From Piliocolobus tephrosceles (lineage: Eukaryota; Chordata; Mammalia; Primates; Cercopithecidae), in NCBI RefSeq assembly GCF_002776525.5, contig NC_045438.1:160456616-160520615 (forward strand): a stretch of DNA of 64,000 bases. Reading direction: 5' to 3'. This document shows positions 23,271-35,825 of the stretch, piece after piece. A model generated the notes under the pieces. It searched no databases, had not been told where the DNA came from, and saw only the letters and a program-made list of their open reading frames with translations. Within the stretch, counting starts at the first letter, position 1. The number at the start of each line of letters is the position of its first letter. The position numbers and the translations under genes were made by a program.

Positions 23271-23565
23271 GGCCGGGTGCGGTGGCTCATACGTATAATC
23301 CCAACAGCTTGGGAGGATAAGGCAAGTGGATCACTTGAGGTCAGGAGTTCGAGATAGCCTGACCAACATGGTGAAACTCCGTCTCTACTAAAAATACAAA
23401 ATTAGCCAGGAGTGGTGGTGCACGCCAGTGATCCCAGCTACTTGGGAGGCTAAGGCAGGAGAATTGCTGGAATCTGGGAGGAAGAGGTTGCAGTGAGCTG
23501 AGATGGCACCATTGCACTCCAGCCTGGCCAATAAGAATGAAACTCTGTCTCAAAAACAAACAAAA
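23271..23565 (+). mobile_element. Alu (sense, AluS-like) with target duplication
   Basis: Full-length dimer from ggccgggtgcggtggctc to an A-rich tail. Target duplication aagaaatgct at 23261-23270 and 23566-23575. Confidence 0.96.
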
Positions 23566-25974
23566 AAGAAATGCTAACAGGTGGCATTAGTGCAATGGCA
23601 GACTCATTCTAAAGGACAGATAGGGTCTCAAGAGGCTGCTGAGTCATAGACGGTTGGCAGAGCTGGTAGGGACAACATAAACATCAAGACTGAAAGCGAC
23701 TACTCCAATTTCACAGGAATCATTAAAGTGCAGATGTTTCCAAACTGTCATCTATCAAAACAAAGACCAATTCTGCATCACAGCAGCAGCAGCAGAGCAG
23801 ACTTCAGACTTACTGGCTGACTTGAAATTGCATTAGCTATACCGTCTCAAGAGAGGTCTTGGAAAGATCCTGGAAAATTAGCCAAATGAAAATTTAGAAT
23901 CACCCAGTGGAACTTCAAGGCCATTTGTTCATGGACCTTGTCATGGATTGGCCAAGTGGTATCACAGTCCCCCAGAAGATGAAATAGTGAACTCCACGTG
24001 AGAGCTACCATAAAAGAGGGTGAATGATAGCAAGTAGAAGGAGACCACCAAACTGGAGCTACAGAACCTGAGGACAGGTGTTATAAGGGCAGCAGGCTGG
24101 TAAGAAATGGAGGCCCAAAAGGAATTGGTAGATTGGTTAAAATCCCCAATGAGGCAAGGACGGCTAGGACCAGGACTAGTCAAACATGTGGAAAAACAAT
24201 AAATGATACCATGCAGAGGCTATCCAAGCCCCCGGAGAAGTGTAACAGAGCCAACATCCAGCCTTCATTTAGAGCAGCCAGCTGCAGAGAAGCAAGGGCG
24301 AGTGAAAGCCATCCAGGGAGACGTCGATCCAAACCACTATCCAGTGCACATGTTTGGAAAGTGCAGCTTGAAAGCCAAGTACAAATGTTCGAGTAGATTC
24401 TGGTGGGTGGTGGGGCTCCTGGACTCTCCCCTGTTGTGCACTAGTCTTGCTGTCTCAGGCATAGACAGCTCAATTCCAAAAATAGCCTCTTATTTCCTTG
24501 CCACGTTTCACCCTGATGACAGGCAATTTGATGAATGAATGCTAACTTCTTTACCCAGATGTAGGACGATCCCTGGTGGGCTGCTTCTGGTGGTGGTTGT
24601 TTTGGAGGAGAACTGTCAATTCCCTGGGAGCACGCCATGGAAGAAGGGGGCAGCAGAGACAAAGAAATCTTTTCCTTTCACCTTCCAAAAGATTGACAAG
24701 CAGCAAGTCTGCCTGCAGTCACGCCAGAGTACACCACTTTTCTGTTACTGTAACATCTCTCCCTGGTTCATGAAGGCTCAGCAACATCTGGCCTCACAGA
24801 GACCCCGAGGGAAAGGGAAACCAGACAGCCCATCTCTCCAGGTAGCAGGCCATCTCTCTGGAAATCTTTTCTGGCAGATGAATCTCTTCCTCAGCATGTC
24901 CACTCCCATTAATGGAAGAATAAATACGGAGGAAAGAACCAAAAACATAAAGAAGCACTTCGGTGGGCCAGACACGAGCAATTTCCCAGATCACTTAGAG
25001 GACCTTCGAAGAGAATGAGAAGGAGGGAGCATCCTTCGGCGTCATTCTTTCTTGGGGGCCTTTCAATAGGTGAGGCCAGAGAGATTTCATATGAACCCTT
25101 TTGCCTTTGTATTGTTGAAAGGGACAAAGCAAATTTGGAAGTACTGGCTTGGGAGGTGGGCAGTCGGGGAGACCAAGAGAAAAACAGAGACACTTGCACC
25201 TATTACCAGTTAGATCAACTTGAATATCCATATTTAATTTAAACTCATCAAATTGAAAAAAAAGTTGAAAGGGACTTGGAAAATAATAATTGGTTGATAA
25301 CGCTAAAATCAAAATCAGACACAACATCTTTTCTCAATTTAAAAACATTAGTGTGTGCATTGGGTGGGGGGATGCTGAATAAAATCAAGTGAAATTTTGA
25401 TTTTAAAAAGCAATCAACATTTCAAGAGATGCCTCTATGTCTGAGGTCCCAGTACCAAACTGACCACAGTTCATTAATAAATTGAAGCCTACCATTGGCA
25501 GACTTCATCATCATAGCCCGAAGGAAAACACTGAGATTATTAACTCTATTCAGCAGGCTGCCTCTGAAGTGAATAAAGGAAAGCAAGTATTTCTTCTTTT
25601 TTTCAAAAACCCCAACCCTGACTGTTTCTAGTGGTGAATACAGAACACCCGTGCTGTGAGCGATGCTTCCAAGAAACACCAGGATGACAAGAAGCAAAAT
25701 GTCACATCACACTGGGTGGTGGATCCTCAAGCTCCACATCCAAGTTACTGGTGAAAGAGACAGTTTATTGAAGTCAGAACCCAAGATGGAGACACTGCTT
25801 CCCAAAGAAGAAATCGGTGCTTTGGGAAGCTGCATTAACTTTGGCCACAAAAATGACATTTCTGTACAATTACCTGGAAGAATTAATGCATCCTCCAGAA
25901 TTGTTTTACTTCTTTTCCAGGGATCCCAACATATGCCCTGAGAACCTCCTTCCTACAATGGCATATAAATAATC

Positions 25975-26155
25975 TTTGAGTGCTATTATGAGCCAGATTT
26001 TGATGCTTTTCATTTAATTCCAGCAAATCTGCAAGGCATTCATCACCCCCGTCTTACAGGTGAGTAAACGGAAGCTGAAACAGATCAGATGTGTCCAAAA
26101 TCACAGGGTAGCAATGAGGGAAACAACTGCTCTGACTGCAAATCCCACTGCCAAT
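25975..26155 (+). repeat. MIR SINE
   Basis: gtgctattatgagccagatt, then ttcatttaattccagcaaat, then cttacaggtgagtaaacgga and atcacagggtagcaatgagg follow the order of the MIR consensus. Diverged. Confidence 0.7.
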
Positions 26156-26373
26156 CTTCACCTTTATGGTTGGTTCTCAAGCTATTTAAACAGCCAAAGG
26201 ACCCCAGAACTCAGAAGCTGCCAGCACCCGCACTAGACTCAGAAGTGTCAGGTCTCCGTTCGATCCTCACTAGCTATGGGACTGGTTGTGGGGAGGGAAC
26301 ATCCACTCTCCCTTCTTCTGGGCTTCCGTGGGTGGATTTCCATGCCACTTCCTAAAAACGCATTGAGGTGAAC

Positions 26374-26666
26374 TTTTTTTTTTTTTTTTTTGTGATGGAG
26401 TCTCGCTCTGTCGCTCAGGCTGGAGTGCAGTGGCAAGATCTTGGCTCACTGCAACTTCTGCCTCCTGGGTTCAAGTGATTCTCCTGCTTCAGCCTCCTGA
26501 GTAGCTGGGATTACAGGTACATGCCACCACGTCCAGCTAACTTTTTTAGTAGAGATGGGTTTCATCATGTTGGCCAGGCTGGTCTCGAACTCCCAACCTC
26601 AAGTGATCTGCCTGACTCAGCCTCCCAAAGTGCAAGGATTATAGGCATAAGCCACTGTACCCAGCC
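26374..26666 (-). mobile_element. Alu (antisense, AluS-like)
   Basis: Poly-T head, gagtctcgctctgtcgctc and both arms to the 5' end near ccagcc. Confidence 0.95.
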
Positions 26667-27065
26667 AGGGAGAACATTTCTGAAGGACCACTCAGCTGAC
26701 ACTCAGGCAGTAGAGCTGGTTTCCCTCTCTTGCCCTTTGAATGTGTCTGTTCTGAGCAAAACTCACCTTATTCCTTAGCTCCAGGATGAGCACACAGTTC
26801 AGGTCTGGCCAATCAGAGCACTCCCCACCCAGCAGTGTGCTTCAGGGTGAGGGACGCAACCCCAGCCAAGCCAACCGGATTGTGCTCCGGATTTCTACTG
26901 AAGAAGGGCTCTGTCTGAGGTTGAGGTTGCCAAGGGTAACAAAATCTTGGAACCACTGGTTGCCTTCCTGGCCACCAGATAGAGATAGTTTTACTAAGAA
27001 TTCCACCAACAAAGAAAAACAGAAAAAGAGAGAGATTCCTGATATCATCTGAGCCCATGGATCCA

Positions 27066-27347
27066 GCCATGCCCCTGTAATCCCAGCACTTTGGAAGGCT
27101 GAGACGGGTGGATCACAAGGTCAGGAGATCGAGACCATCCTGGTCAACATGGTGAAACCCCGTCTCTATTAAAAACACAAAAAATTAGCCAGGCATGGTG
27201 GCAGGTGCCTGTAGTCCCAGCTACTCGAGAGGCTGAGGCAGGAGAATGGTGTGAACCCGGGAGGTGGAGCTTGCAGTGAGCTGAGATCATGCCACTGCAC
27301 TCCAGTCTGGGTGACAGAGCGAGAATCCATCTCAAAAAAAAAAAAAA
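27066..27347 (+). mobile_element. Alu (sense, AluY/S-like), 5' end truncated
   Basis: Begins at about gcccctgtaatcccagcact, lacking the usual first ~15 bases, and ends in an A tail. It lies about 500 bases from BMP6 exon 4. Confidence 0.94.
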
Positions 27348-27841
27348 GATAGAACTCCTGAACCTCTTCATTAAATGAGCCAATGAAATCTATCCTAGGG
27401 GGCTGAGTTGACCTTCCTACCCTTCTAGCCAAGAGCACTGACACATACAAGTTCATATTACAGAAGTGTACCAAGTTTGCTTGTACATCATAACCCCCCA
27501 GCATAACGCAACTAGAAAAAAGAAACTAGGTGCTCCCAGGGTTTTGATAGGAATTTCAAAAAGAGTTGGAGAAATGTAACCAAACAGAAAGATGCTTGTC
27601 TGGATCAACAGGCAGTCATGAGGCCTGCAGCCTGGGTCTTCAGGTAACAAGTGTTCCACGCTGAGGGCCCTCACAACCCACGAAGATGTCCTGTGACTGT
27701 ACAAGGTACCATCATGCATATGATGCCTACCTGCCTTTGGATTTGCTGTGCAGAAGGGGCTCAGCATCTGAAACTGTGGACACAACTTATGTTCTGAGGC
27801 CAAGCAGGCTTTCTGGAAATACAGGCTCCCCACAAACCCAC

Positions 27842-28039
27842 CTGAAGCACTGGAGACCCGCGCCACGTCCTGGGACTGGGTAGAGCGATTACGACTCTGT
27901 TGTCGGCGCCGGCCAGAGGCTGACCTGGTGGTGCGCACGTGGACCTCACTGACTTTGAAGAAAGCCACCATGAAGGGCTGCTTGTCGTAAGGGCCGTCTC
28001 TGCCCACCAGGCCCGCGGCTCGGGGGTGGATGTGGACTC
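27842..28039 (-). CDS. BMP6: BMP6 exon 4: prodomain end, furin site and mature N-terminus
   Basis: One hundred ninety-eight bases on the minus strand, acceptor cttaaag and donor gtgggt, with split codons at both ends. It encodes VHIHPRAAGLVGRDGPYD through QDVARVSSAS, human residues 337-401. The proprotein-convertase motif RTTR is at 27935-27924, giving a mature start at SAS (residue 375 in human). The basic RRRQQSRNR run downstream is the known heparin-binding N-terminus, and NRST is a possible glycosylation sequon. From memory, human has V in HVHP (here I) and S in SASS (here G). Confidence 0.97.
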
Positions 28040-28945
<906 letters not shown>

Positions 28946-29221
28946 TCAGCGTCAGGATAAAAAATGCCCGAGTCAGATCACATCCACTGGTGAGGCACAA
29001 GCACAGGGACCTGCCGTGGCTCTGAAAGGTGTGGTGCCACCCAGGACACAGGCATGACATAATTAGGAGAGACAGGTACACCTGATAAGGTGCTTCCTAG
29101 AAATCAGCTTTCACCTGGACATGGGCAGACCCTCTCAACTTTACCAAAAATCTTGCTAGTGCTGCTTATGACAGATCTTTTTGGGAATTAGGATAAATTA
29201 CAAATAAATGATTTTTAAAAA

Positions 29222-29282
29222 AAAACTTTATTTTTTGAGACTGGGTCTCCCTTTGTCACCTAGGCTATAGTGCAGTGGCATT
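29222..29282 (-). repeat. Alu fragment (antisense)
   Basis: Only tttgagactgggtctccc to tatagtgcagtggca is present, the 3' end of one Alu arm. Confidence 0.75.
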
Positions 29283-30079
29283 TAAATTTTCCTACTTCCA
29301 TTGTATTTTAAAAATGTATGATACTATATTAGTGACTAGCTTACTTTATGGCTAATAAGCTCTAAAAGCAGGGAAAGTAGGAGACAGCAAGAAACAGGAT
29401 TAAGAAAAGATAAAAATCAGGATCCATATGAGCATTTACAAATTGGGCTTTGCTCATTTTTTCTTTTTTTGAAATTGGGACTGAAAATCTTCATGTTTGT
29501 TCCTGTGAAATAAGGAGAAACAAGAAGCCACATCACATGCCTAAGTAATCATCTACTCTTTTAATTAAGGCCTCTGTATGGTCTGCAGTGAGTATCCAGT
29601 CCTTCCCCATATGGACGGTGTAGCCGGGGGTGGATGCTGAGTGATTTGAAAGTTCATCCCAGCACTGCTATGAGCTGCGGCTGGGATTCTTTGAGGCAAA
29701 GTCATAGAATCCATTCCTTCCATCAGCCTCCTCAGGGAAGACTATGACATTTTTCACAGTTTTAAACTAACATAATCTAGGGGCTGTGGGATGATGGTGT
29801 GAGGGTCTCCTTCTGTTCACCCGTGTTTTTTGGTAGGTCGGTGCCAGGGACGGTCATCTTTGTGTGTTTTAGGGACAACCTGAATCTGTGTATCCATCCC
29901 ACGGCCACTAGAATGAGATGGCCTGGGACTCCCATGACAGGGAGGGCTATATTTTGGCCATGGAAAGACTCAAAGCTCCTGGTATTGGAAATATTTTGCT
30001 GCAATATCTTACAGAGATAGAAAAATGACTAAAATTAAATACTAAGTCTAAGATGAGCATACATTTACGTAAGTTACAA

Positions 30080-30255
30080 AGTGCTTTCATCTACTTCTCT
30101 TTGCTTGGTCCTTACACCAATCCTAAAAGCTAGGCAGAGTGTCACTGTCTCCACCTTGCAGCTGGGGAACCTGAGACTCAGCCATGAGGCTACCATCATG
30201 TGGTCAAGATCTCAAGCTAGTAAGTGAAAAAACAGGACTTAATTTTGGATTCAAA
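30080..30255 (+). repeat. MIR SINE
   Basis: cttacaccaatcctaaaagc, gcagctggggaacctgagac and agctagtaagtgaaaaaaca follow the MIR consensus. Confidence 0.7.
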
Positions 30256-30639
30256 GAGCTTTCCATAATAACATACTGTCTCATTGAGATGATTACCAAA
30301 GACAGCCTGTGATGAATGAATGAACTTCATCTCTAATCCATCAGATACTTATGAGGCCACTGAAACATCAAGTTCAAATGGTTAGATTTCTCAGAGGAGG
30401 AGCAAACAGTTTCTCCTGCCTCCACGGCCACTTAGAGTGAGAAGGGAACTCTATTGTCGTCTTTTCCAAGTATAAACAGTAGGCACAGCTAAAAGTCGTT
30501 TACTCAGCTGCTTAACAGAGTCTGCGGGAGGCCACATTCTGGCCTGCCCAGTTGAAAGCGCTCTGCTATGTGGATGCGTCACACCCCCTGTTGACAAATT
30601 ACCCCCCATCACTGAGGTAACAACTGTTAGCAGGGAGAT

Positions 30640-30669
30640 GGGGCGGGGGGGGGGGGGGGGCGGCGGGGG
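30640..30669. repeat. Poly-G tract
   Basis: gggg, c, sixteen G, then cggcggggg. It can form a G-quadruplex on the plus strand (C-rich on the BMP6 sense strand). The exact G count is uncertain in any short-read assembly. Confidence 0.9.
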
Positions 30670-31299
30670 TGTTGTCCATGGAAAACAGCAAGCAGAGATT
30701 GGAAGGCCAAGGCTTTGAAGTTCAGATGTAAGAGGACATCAATTCTGTTCTGGAAGGTCACAGAAGACCCTTATCCAGCAATAACACAGACAGTACAGAC
30801 AGCACTGTGGGAAAGTAGCCCCGGCCCCAGAGGAAGCACAGCACACACAGGTGTCATGGGCAGAATGTGGCTGGCACTCTCCAGCATCAAGACCCAGTAG
30901 GAATCTCGGGGGTAAGGCTGCCTTCAAGGCAGGGCCCATGAGCGCATGCTGAATTACCTCTGACGACTAGATTAGGCACCTACATTGTAAAGACTTACAA
31001 TAAGGATACAGAGAAATACAGTTCAAAGTGTGAGGGTAGCACAGCTGGCAGAATGAGCTTTTATTTTTAAAGATCAGGGTTTGTGATAAAGAAAATGGCA
31101 GCCTTGTCCAAGAGAAAGTGGGGAATGCGACAGATGCACATCATCCAAGGAGGAGGAGGAACACAGAGAAGGGCAGAAAGAGAAGGAATGAATTCAAGAG
31201 GGAGAACATGAATCAAAAGTTAAACTTGAGGCAAAGGCAGAAGATGAGGATGGCCCGTCATGACACACAGCAATTGCAGTCAGTGCAGATTCTTGGATG

Positions 31300-31440
31300 T
31301 GGGGAGACCAGTTTCCATCCCGACTCTGCTACCGAGTCACTTTGGGGCCCCATGAATTTGCGTCGTTCTGTGGCACACTTTTTCTAATCGTACAATGAGA
31401 ACACTGCCTGTTCTCACTGCTTAAGAGGCCTGTGAGGTCA
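31300..31440 (-). repeat. MIR-like fragment (antisense)
   Basis: atcccgactctgctaccgag and cgtacaatgagaacactgcc follow the reversed MIR core. Confidence 0.5.
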
Positions 31441-31624
31441 ACAAGTGCAGTCTAGTGGCTGAGCCTTGAAAGACAAAAACTCTCTGGGGTCCTGTGGCAG
31501 CGAGGAAGGCTTGGACTTCAATGTTTAGATCTAGAATGCTCGGGGCCTTTGGAAGGGGAGTGAGGCAGAGCATGGACTTAAGATAACTGGGCCAAGCGGG
31601 ATAGAGGAACAGGGAGTACTGACT

Positions 31625-31775
31625 GTGTCAACAGCCTTTATTCCTCAGGACAGCCAGAAAAGGCAGGACCTATGATGTCTCTTGTACAGCTGAGCCCCAG
31701 AGAAGCTCTCAAGGTCACATGGCTGTTAAGTGGGGCAAATGGAGTTTCATCAGAGCCCAGGCCCTTAGCCGTCAC
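31625..31775 (+). repeat. MIR-like fragment (sense)
   Basis: gtacagctgagccccagaga followed by aaggtcacatggctgttaag match the MIR core region; diverged. Confidence 0.5.
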
Positions 31776-31951
31776 ATATCTAAAAGGTAGAGTCATGAAG
31801 CAGACAGGACAGAGGCTGAAAGTACTGTCCAAGGGCTCAGAATAAAGTAAGGGACCAAAATCTACCACATACAAATGCTAAAGTCAGCTGGATACAGAAA
31901 ATACAATAAGATACACAGGACAGGCACAGGTTAAAAATCACCAGTTGGGAA

Positions 31952-32233
31952 GGCTGGGTGTGGTGGCTCTTGCCTATAATACTAGAACTTTGGGAGGTTG
32001 AGGCGGGAGGACTGCCGGAGGCCAGGAATTTGAGACCAGCCTAGGCAACATGGCAAAACCCTGCCTCTACGAAAAAAATACAAAAAGTTGCCAGGCATGG
32101 TAGTGCACTCCTGTAGTCTCAACTACTCGGGAAGCTGAGGCGAGAGGGTCACCTGAGTCCGGGGAGGTGGAGGCTGCAGTGAGCCATGATCGCACCTCTG
32201 CACTCCAGCCTGGGCGACAGAGTGAGACCCTGT

Positions 32234-32235
<2 letters not shown>
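31952..32235 (+). mobile_element. Alu (sense, AluJ-like) with target duplication
   Basis: Diverged dimer ending gagaccctgtc, then a tetranucleotide tract in place of the A tail. Target duplication aatcaccagt at 31936-31945 and 32277-32286 encloses Alu plus tract. Confidence 0.94.

Positions 32236-32274
<39 letters not shown>
32235..32274. repeat. (TAGA)5(CAGA)5 microsatellite
   Basis: Five TAGA units then five CAGA units, uninterrupted, occupying the position of the Alu poly-A tail. Confidence 0.97.
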
Positions 32275-34140
32275 TCAATCACCAGTGGGCCTCCCCCTTC
32301 AGGGTCAGGTAGGTATGAGAGGTGCGTGCAGGAAGGTGCCCGAGATGGCTGGTGTCGGTTGCAGATGGTGGCACTGTGGTGGAGCCCCAATGACCCTCTC
32401 AACCTTGCCCTGCTCCTTCCAAGCAGAATGCTGTATCCAGCATGAGAACATCACTAACGTGCTCACACCACCAGGGATAGGAACTTGAAAAAGGAATGAA
32501 GCTTTAAGACATAACTTCATGGGCTCACCCTCAAAGCTTCCAACAACTCAGATACTGAAGAGATGCCATTGATGGCGAATCACTAAAACAGTTCTGGTCT
32601 AACCCGCATCTACTAACATTGCCTCAGGGATACATGGCCTTCCGAGTCTGCGGACTGTAAAAGCGTAGCCTCGAAGAAGATGCACGTGATTTTGCCACGT
32701 GAAAAACAAGCTTTCCCTTCTAAATCTCACTTCGGCAGAATTGAGAAGAGATGTTCTCACCTAAAATGTGTGTCACTGATAAAGAATCCTACAGACTGGC
32801 CAAAATCATCACCATGCCTAGATTATTTGGACTTTCCTATTGAGGTGGCATACTCTCAAGCTGGCAAACCATGAAAGAAAATCTTGAAACAAGGGAAGAT
32901 AATTTTGAATGCAGTTATTAACTCTTTTGTTCTCAACTAACTCAGACCCTATATTTGCATGATGAATACGCTTCCGATTTTTCAAGGATGTAACAGTGTT
33001 ATTCTTCTCAATGTTATTCCAACCTTAGGGCACGATATTCCTCATACTGTGGTCATCCTGGGCAAATGAGGTTCTTAACAAATTAATACAGCTAATAAGA
33101 GATTTCTGGAAATTTTCAAAAATTCACCCTGGCATTAGAGTTGATGAATCAGAAAGCCACTCACAAAGACTTGTAGAATGGGTGTTTGTGGGCAAGATTT
33201 ATCCCTGCATATCCCTCCCATCACACAGCCTCCAAGGCGCATGCCCACATCAGGGATAAGCCACTGGGCCAACAGACCGAGAGCACCATTGCCAAAATAC
33301 AGCAGGCCTTTCTCTCCTTTGCCCTTGGAGAAGGGCAGGAGGTGCCTGAGCTCCTGGTGGATAGGCTTTGACCCTTTCCTGACAAACCACACACCCATCA
33401 GGTCACAATGCCTGGGTCAAAGTACAACACTGTTTACTACCAACCATTTTGCTAGAAAAATGTTTTCGATAAAGTGGCATTTACATATTCAAAATGAGCA
33501 GATTTACAAAATACTCAATAAGGTGACTCTGTGGTCTTGTTCTTTATTTCTTCGTAACACATTCCTTTGCATTTGTGCATCTGGACTTGATGTTAAATTA
33601 AAATGCGAAACAACTTGCAGACACAGAGGAACTGACTTTCTGCAATAAGAAAAATTCAATTTTCAAATAGAATGAAAGTAAAAAAAAATCCATTTTCATT
33701 TTAGAAAATTAAAGAGTCAAGCTCATGCTTTTTCCTTTTTCCTTACATAAGGTACAGTATAGATTATGTTTAAACTTTTACCATTAGAAAGATAGAAAAG
33801 GCATCATGTGTTTGAAAATAGAGTACTACAAACAGGAGCAAACGGCTGCATACATGTACACATACACATTTGAGTAATGAAGATGAATGAACATTATTTG
33901 GTCACCCTTGCATTTTTTTACAGTCTTTGATATTATTCAATTTTCACTCAATGGCTAGCATGATATGAAGAAATGTTTCAAATATCAAATGCACCTTGAT
34001 TCTGTAGGGGCTATTTCATCTTTAACAAACCAATATAAATCACATTGCTGTCAGAATATTAACACAGCAAACCTTAACATGGTGTTTACTATGTGACTGT
34101 TCTAAGTGCTCTTACATATATTAATGCCTCACAACAATCT

Positions 34141-34455
34141 TTTTTTTTGTTTTTTTTGTTTTTTTTTTTTTTTGAGACGGAGTCTCGCTCTGCCGCCCAG
34201 GCTGGAGTGCAGTGACCAGATCTCAGCTCACTGCAAACTCCGCCTCCCGAGTTTATACCATTCTCCTGCCTCAGGCTCCCAAGTATCTGGGACTAGAGGT
34301 GCCCGCCACCTCGCCCAGCTACTTTTTTGTATTTTTTAGTAGAGACAGGGTTTCACCATGTTAGCCAGGATGGTCTCGATCTCCTGACCTCGTGATCCGC
34401 CCGCCTCGGCCTCCCAAAGTGCTGGGATTACAGGCTTGAGCCACCGCGCCCGGCC
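34141..34455 (-). mobile_element. Young Alu (antisense), AluYRa-like, with target duplication
   Basis: Full-length and little diverged. The sense strand reads ggctcaagcctgtaat, agctgggcgaggtggcgggc and a TCTGGTCACTG change in the right arm, features I associate with the AluYRa lineage of Old World monkeys. Perfect target duplication cacaacaatct at 34130-34140 and 34456-34466. Confidence 0.9.
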
Positions 34456-34535
34456 CACAACAATCTTAAGAAGTAAATACTATTAATGCTATTACAGGTT
34501 TACAGATGAAGAAACTGAGGCACAAAGAGATTAAG

Positions 34536-34805
34536 TGGGCAGGGCATGCTGGCTCACAACTGTAATCCCAGCACTTTGGGAGGCTGAGGCAGGCAGATCA
34601 CTTGAGCCCAGGGGTTTGAGGCCAACCTGGGCAACATGGCAAAACCCTGTCTCTACAAAAAAATAAAAAAATTAGCTGGGCATCGGCTGAGGTGGGAGGA
34701 TCTCTTGAGCCTGGGAGGTGCAGGTTGCAGTGAGCTGAGATTATGCCACTGCACTCCAGCCTGAGCAACAGAGCACAACTCATCCCAAAAAAAAAAAAAA
34801 AAAAA
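34536..34805 (+). mobile_element. Alu (sense) with internal deletion
   Basis: Starts gggcagggcatgctggctca and ends in a long A tail. About 30 bases are missing after attagctgggcat. Target duplication gagattaag lies on both sides, within MIR. Confidence 0.92.
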
Positions 34806-34905
34806 GGAGCGAGATTAAGCGGCTTGCACGTGGTCACACAGCCAGCAAGTGCAGAGCTGGAATTTGAACCCGGGCAGTTTGGCTCACGTGTTGTACGTGT
34901 TTTAC

Positions 34906-35087
34906 CAGTAGTTCTCAAGTGTGGCCTGCATCAGAATCCCCTGGGGGGCTTAACACACGGATTGCTGCCCCCTACCCCTGGGGCTTCTGACTCAGTAAGC
35001 TTGGGAAGGGGCCTCAGAATCTGCATTTCTAACAGGTTCCCACGTGATGCTGATGCTGCTGGTCTAAGAACCACACTTTGTGAGCCA
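34906..35087 (+). mobile_element. hAT-Charlie-type MITE (MER1/MER58-like)
   Basis: Starts cagtagttctcaagtgtgg, contains gcatcagaatcccctggggg and gaatctgcatttctaacagg, and ends near aagaaccacactttgtgag. These are imperfect inverted ends of a non-autonomous hAT element. Family name uncertain. Confidence 0.75.
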
Positions 35088-35537
35088 AGGACCTAAAGCC
35101 AGACTACCTCTCCATGAAATATGAGCAGTATTACCTGTGCCTGTTTTGTGAACTTAGGGTTGAAAGCTATCTGCGCTCAACATTTCTTGCTCCTCTCCCT
35201 AAAACAGTGCAAACCAAATGTAGGCTGCTCCGCAAGTCAGTGTGTCTTATGGATTGGCTTAACCCTCAGGGAGAAGTCGAATTAGGCTAACAAACAGAAC
35301 TGCAGGTAAGATCGAGTCCAAAGTATCAGTGTTATTAAAAGTCTTGGTTCTATGTGCCCAAGGCAGGGTAAGAGCGGGAAAGAGGATGGTATCTTTATAC
35401 AAATTCACGGCTACCCAGTGTGTTCTCTCTGGCCACATAAACACAACAATGCTTCCATACACTGGGGTACACTCTAACCTTCACTAGTGACCAAGTGTGG
35501 AGTTTGCCACCTGTTATTTTTATTTAGTTTACTTATT

Positions 35538-35825
35538 TATTTTTGAGAGGGAGTCTTGCTGTTTTGCCCAGGCTGGAGTGCAGTGGTGTGATCTTGGCTC
35601 ACTGCAACTTCCGCCTCCTGGGTTCAAGTGATTCTCCTGCCTCAGCCTCCTGAGTAGCTGAGATTACAGGTGCATGACACCACACCTGAATAAATTTTGT
35701 ATTTTAGTAGAGACGGGGGTTCTCCATGTTGGTCAGGCTGGTCTTAAGCCTCTGACCTCAAATGACCTGCTTGCCTCGGCCTCCCCAAGTGCTGGGATCA
35801 CAGACATGAGCCACTGCACCCAGCC
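35538..35825 (-). mobile_element. Alu (antisense, AluS-like)
   Basis: gagagggagtcttgctgttt, both arms, 5' end at cagcc. Confidence 0.94.

Larger units (their letters stand above)
11373..27841 (-). other. BMP6 intron 4 (16.5 kb)
   Basis: Holds seven Alus, an L1M ORF1-side fragment, an old LTR-like element, a 42-bp triple repeat, a CA repeat and a MIR, each listed separately. 11373-12760, 18000-19360, 19850-23260 and 23580-25970 contain no repeat I can name. A long minus-strand open frame lies at 20509-21528. Confidence 0.9.
34080..34905 (+). repeat. MIR SINE split by two Alus
   Basis: Three pieces read continuously as MIR: 34080-34140 (ttctaagtgctcttacatat), 34456-34535 (gtttacagatgaagaaactg) and 34806-34905 (gtggtcacacagccagcaag). 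The two gaps are exactly the Alus at 34141 and 34536. Confidence 0.85.

Noticed and set aside
30640..30669. CpG island or promoter around the G-rich tract
   Set aside because: The tract is a homopolymer with few CpG and no wider GC-rich context.
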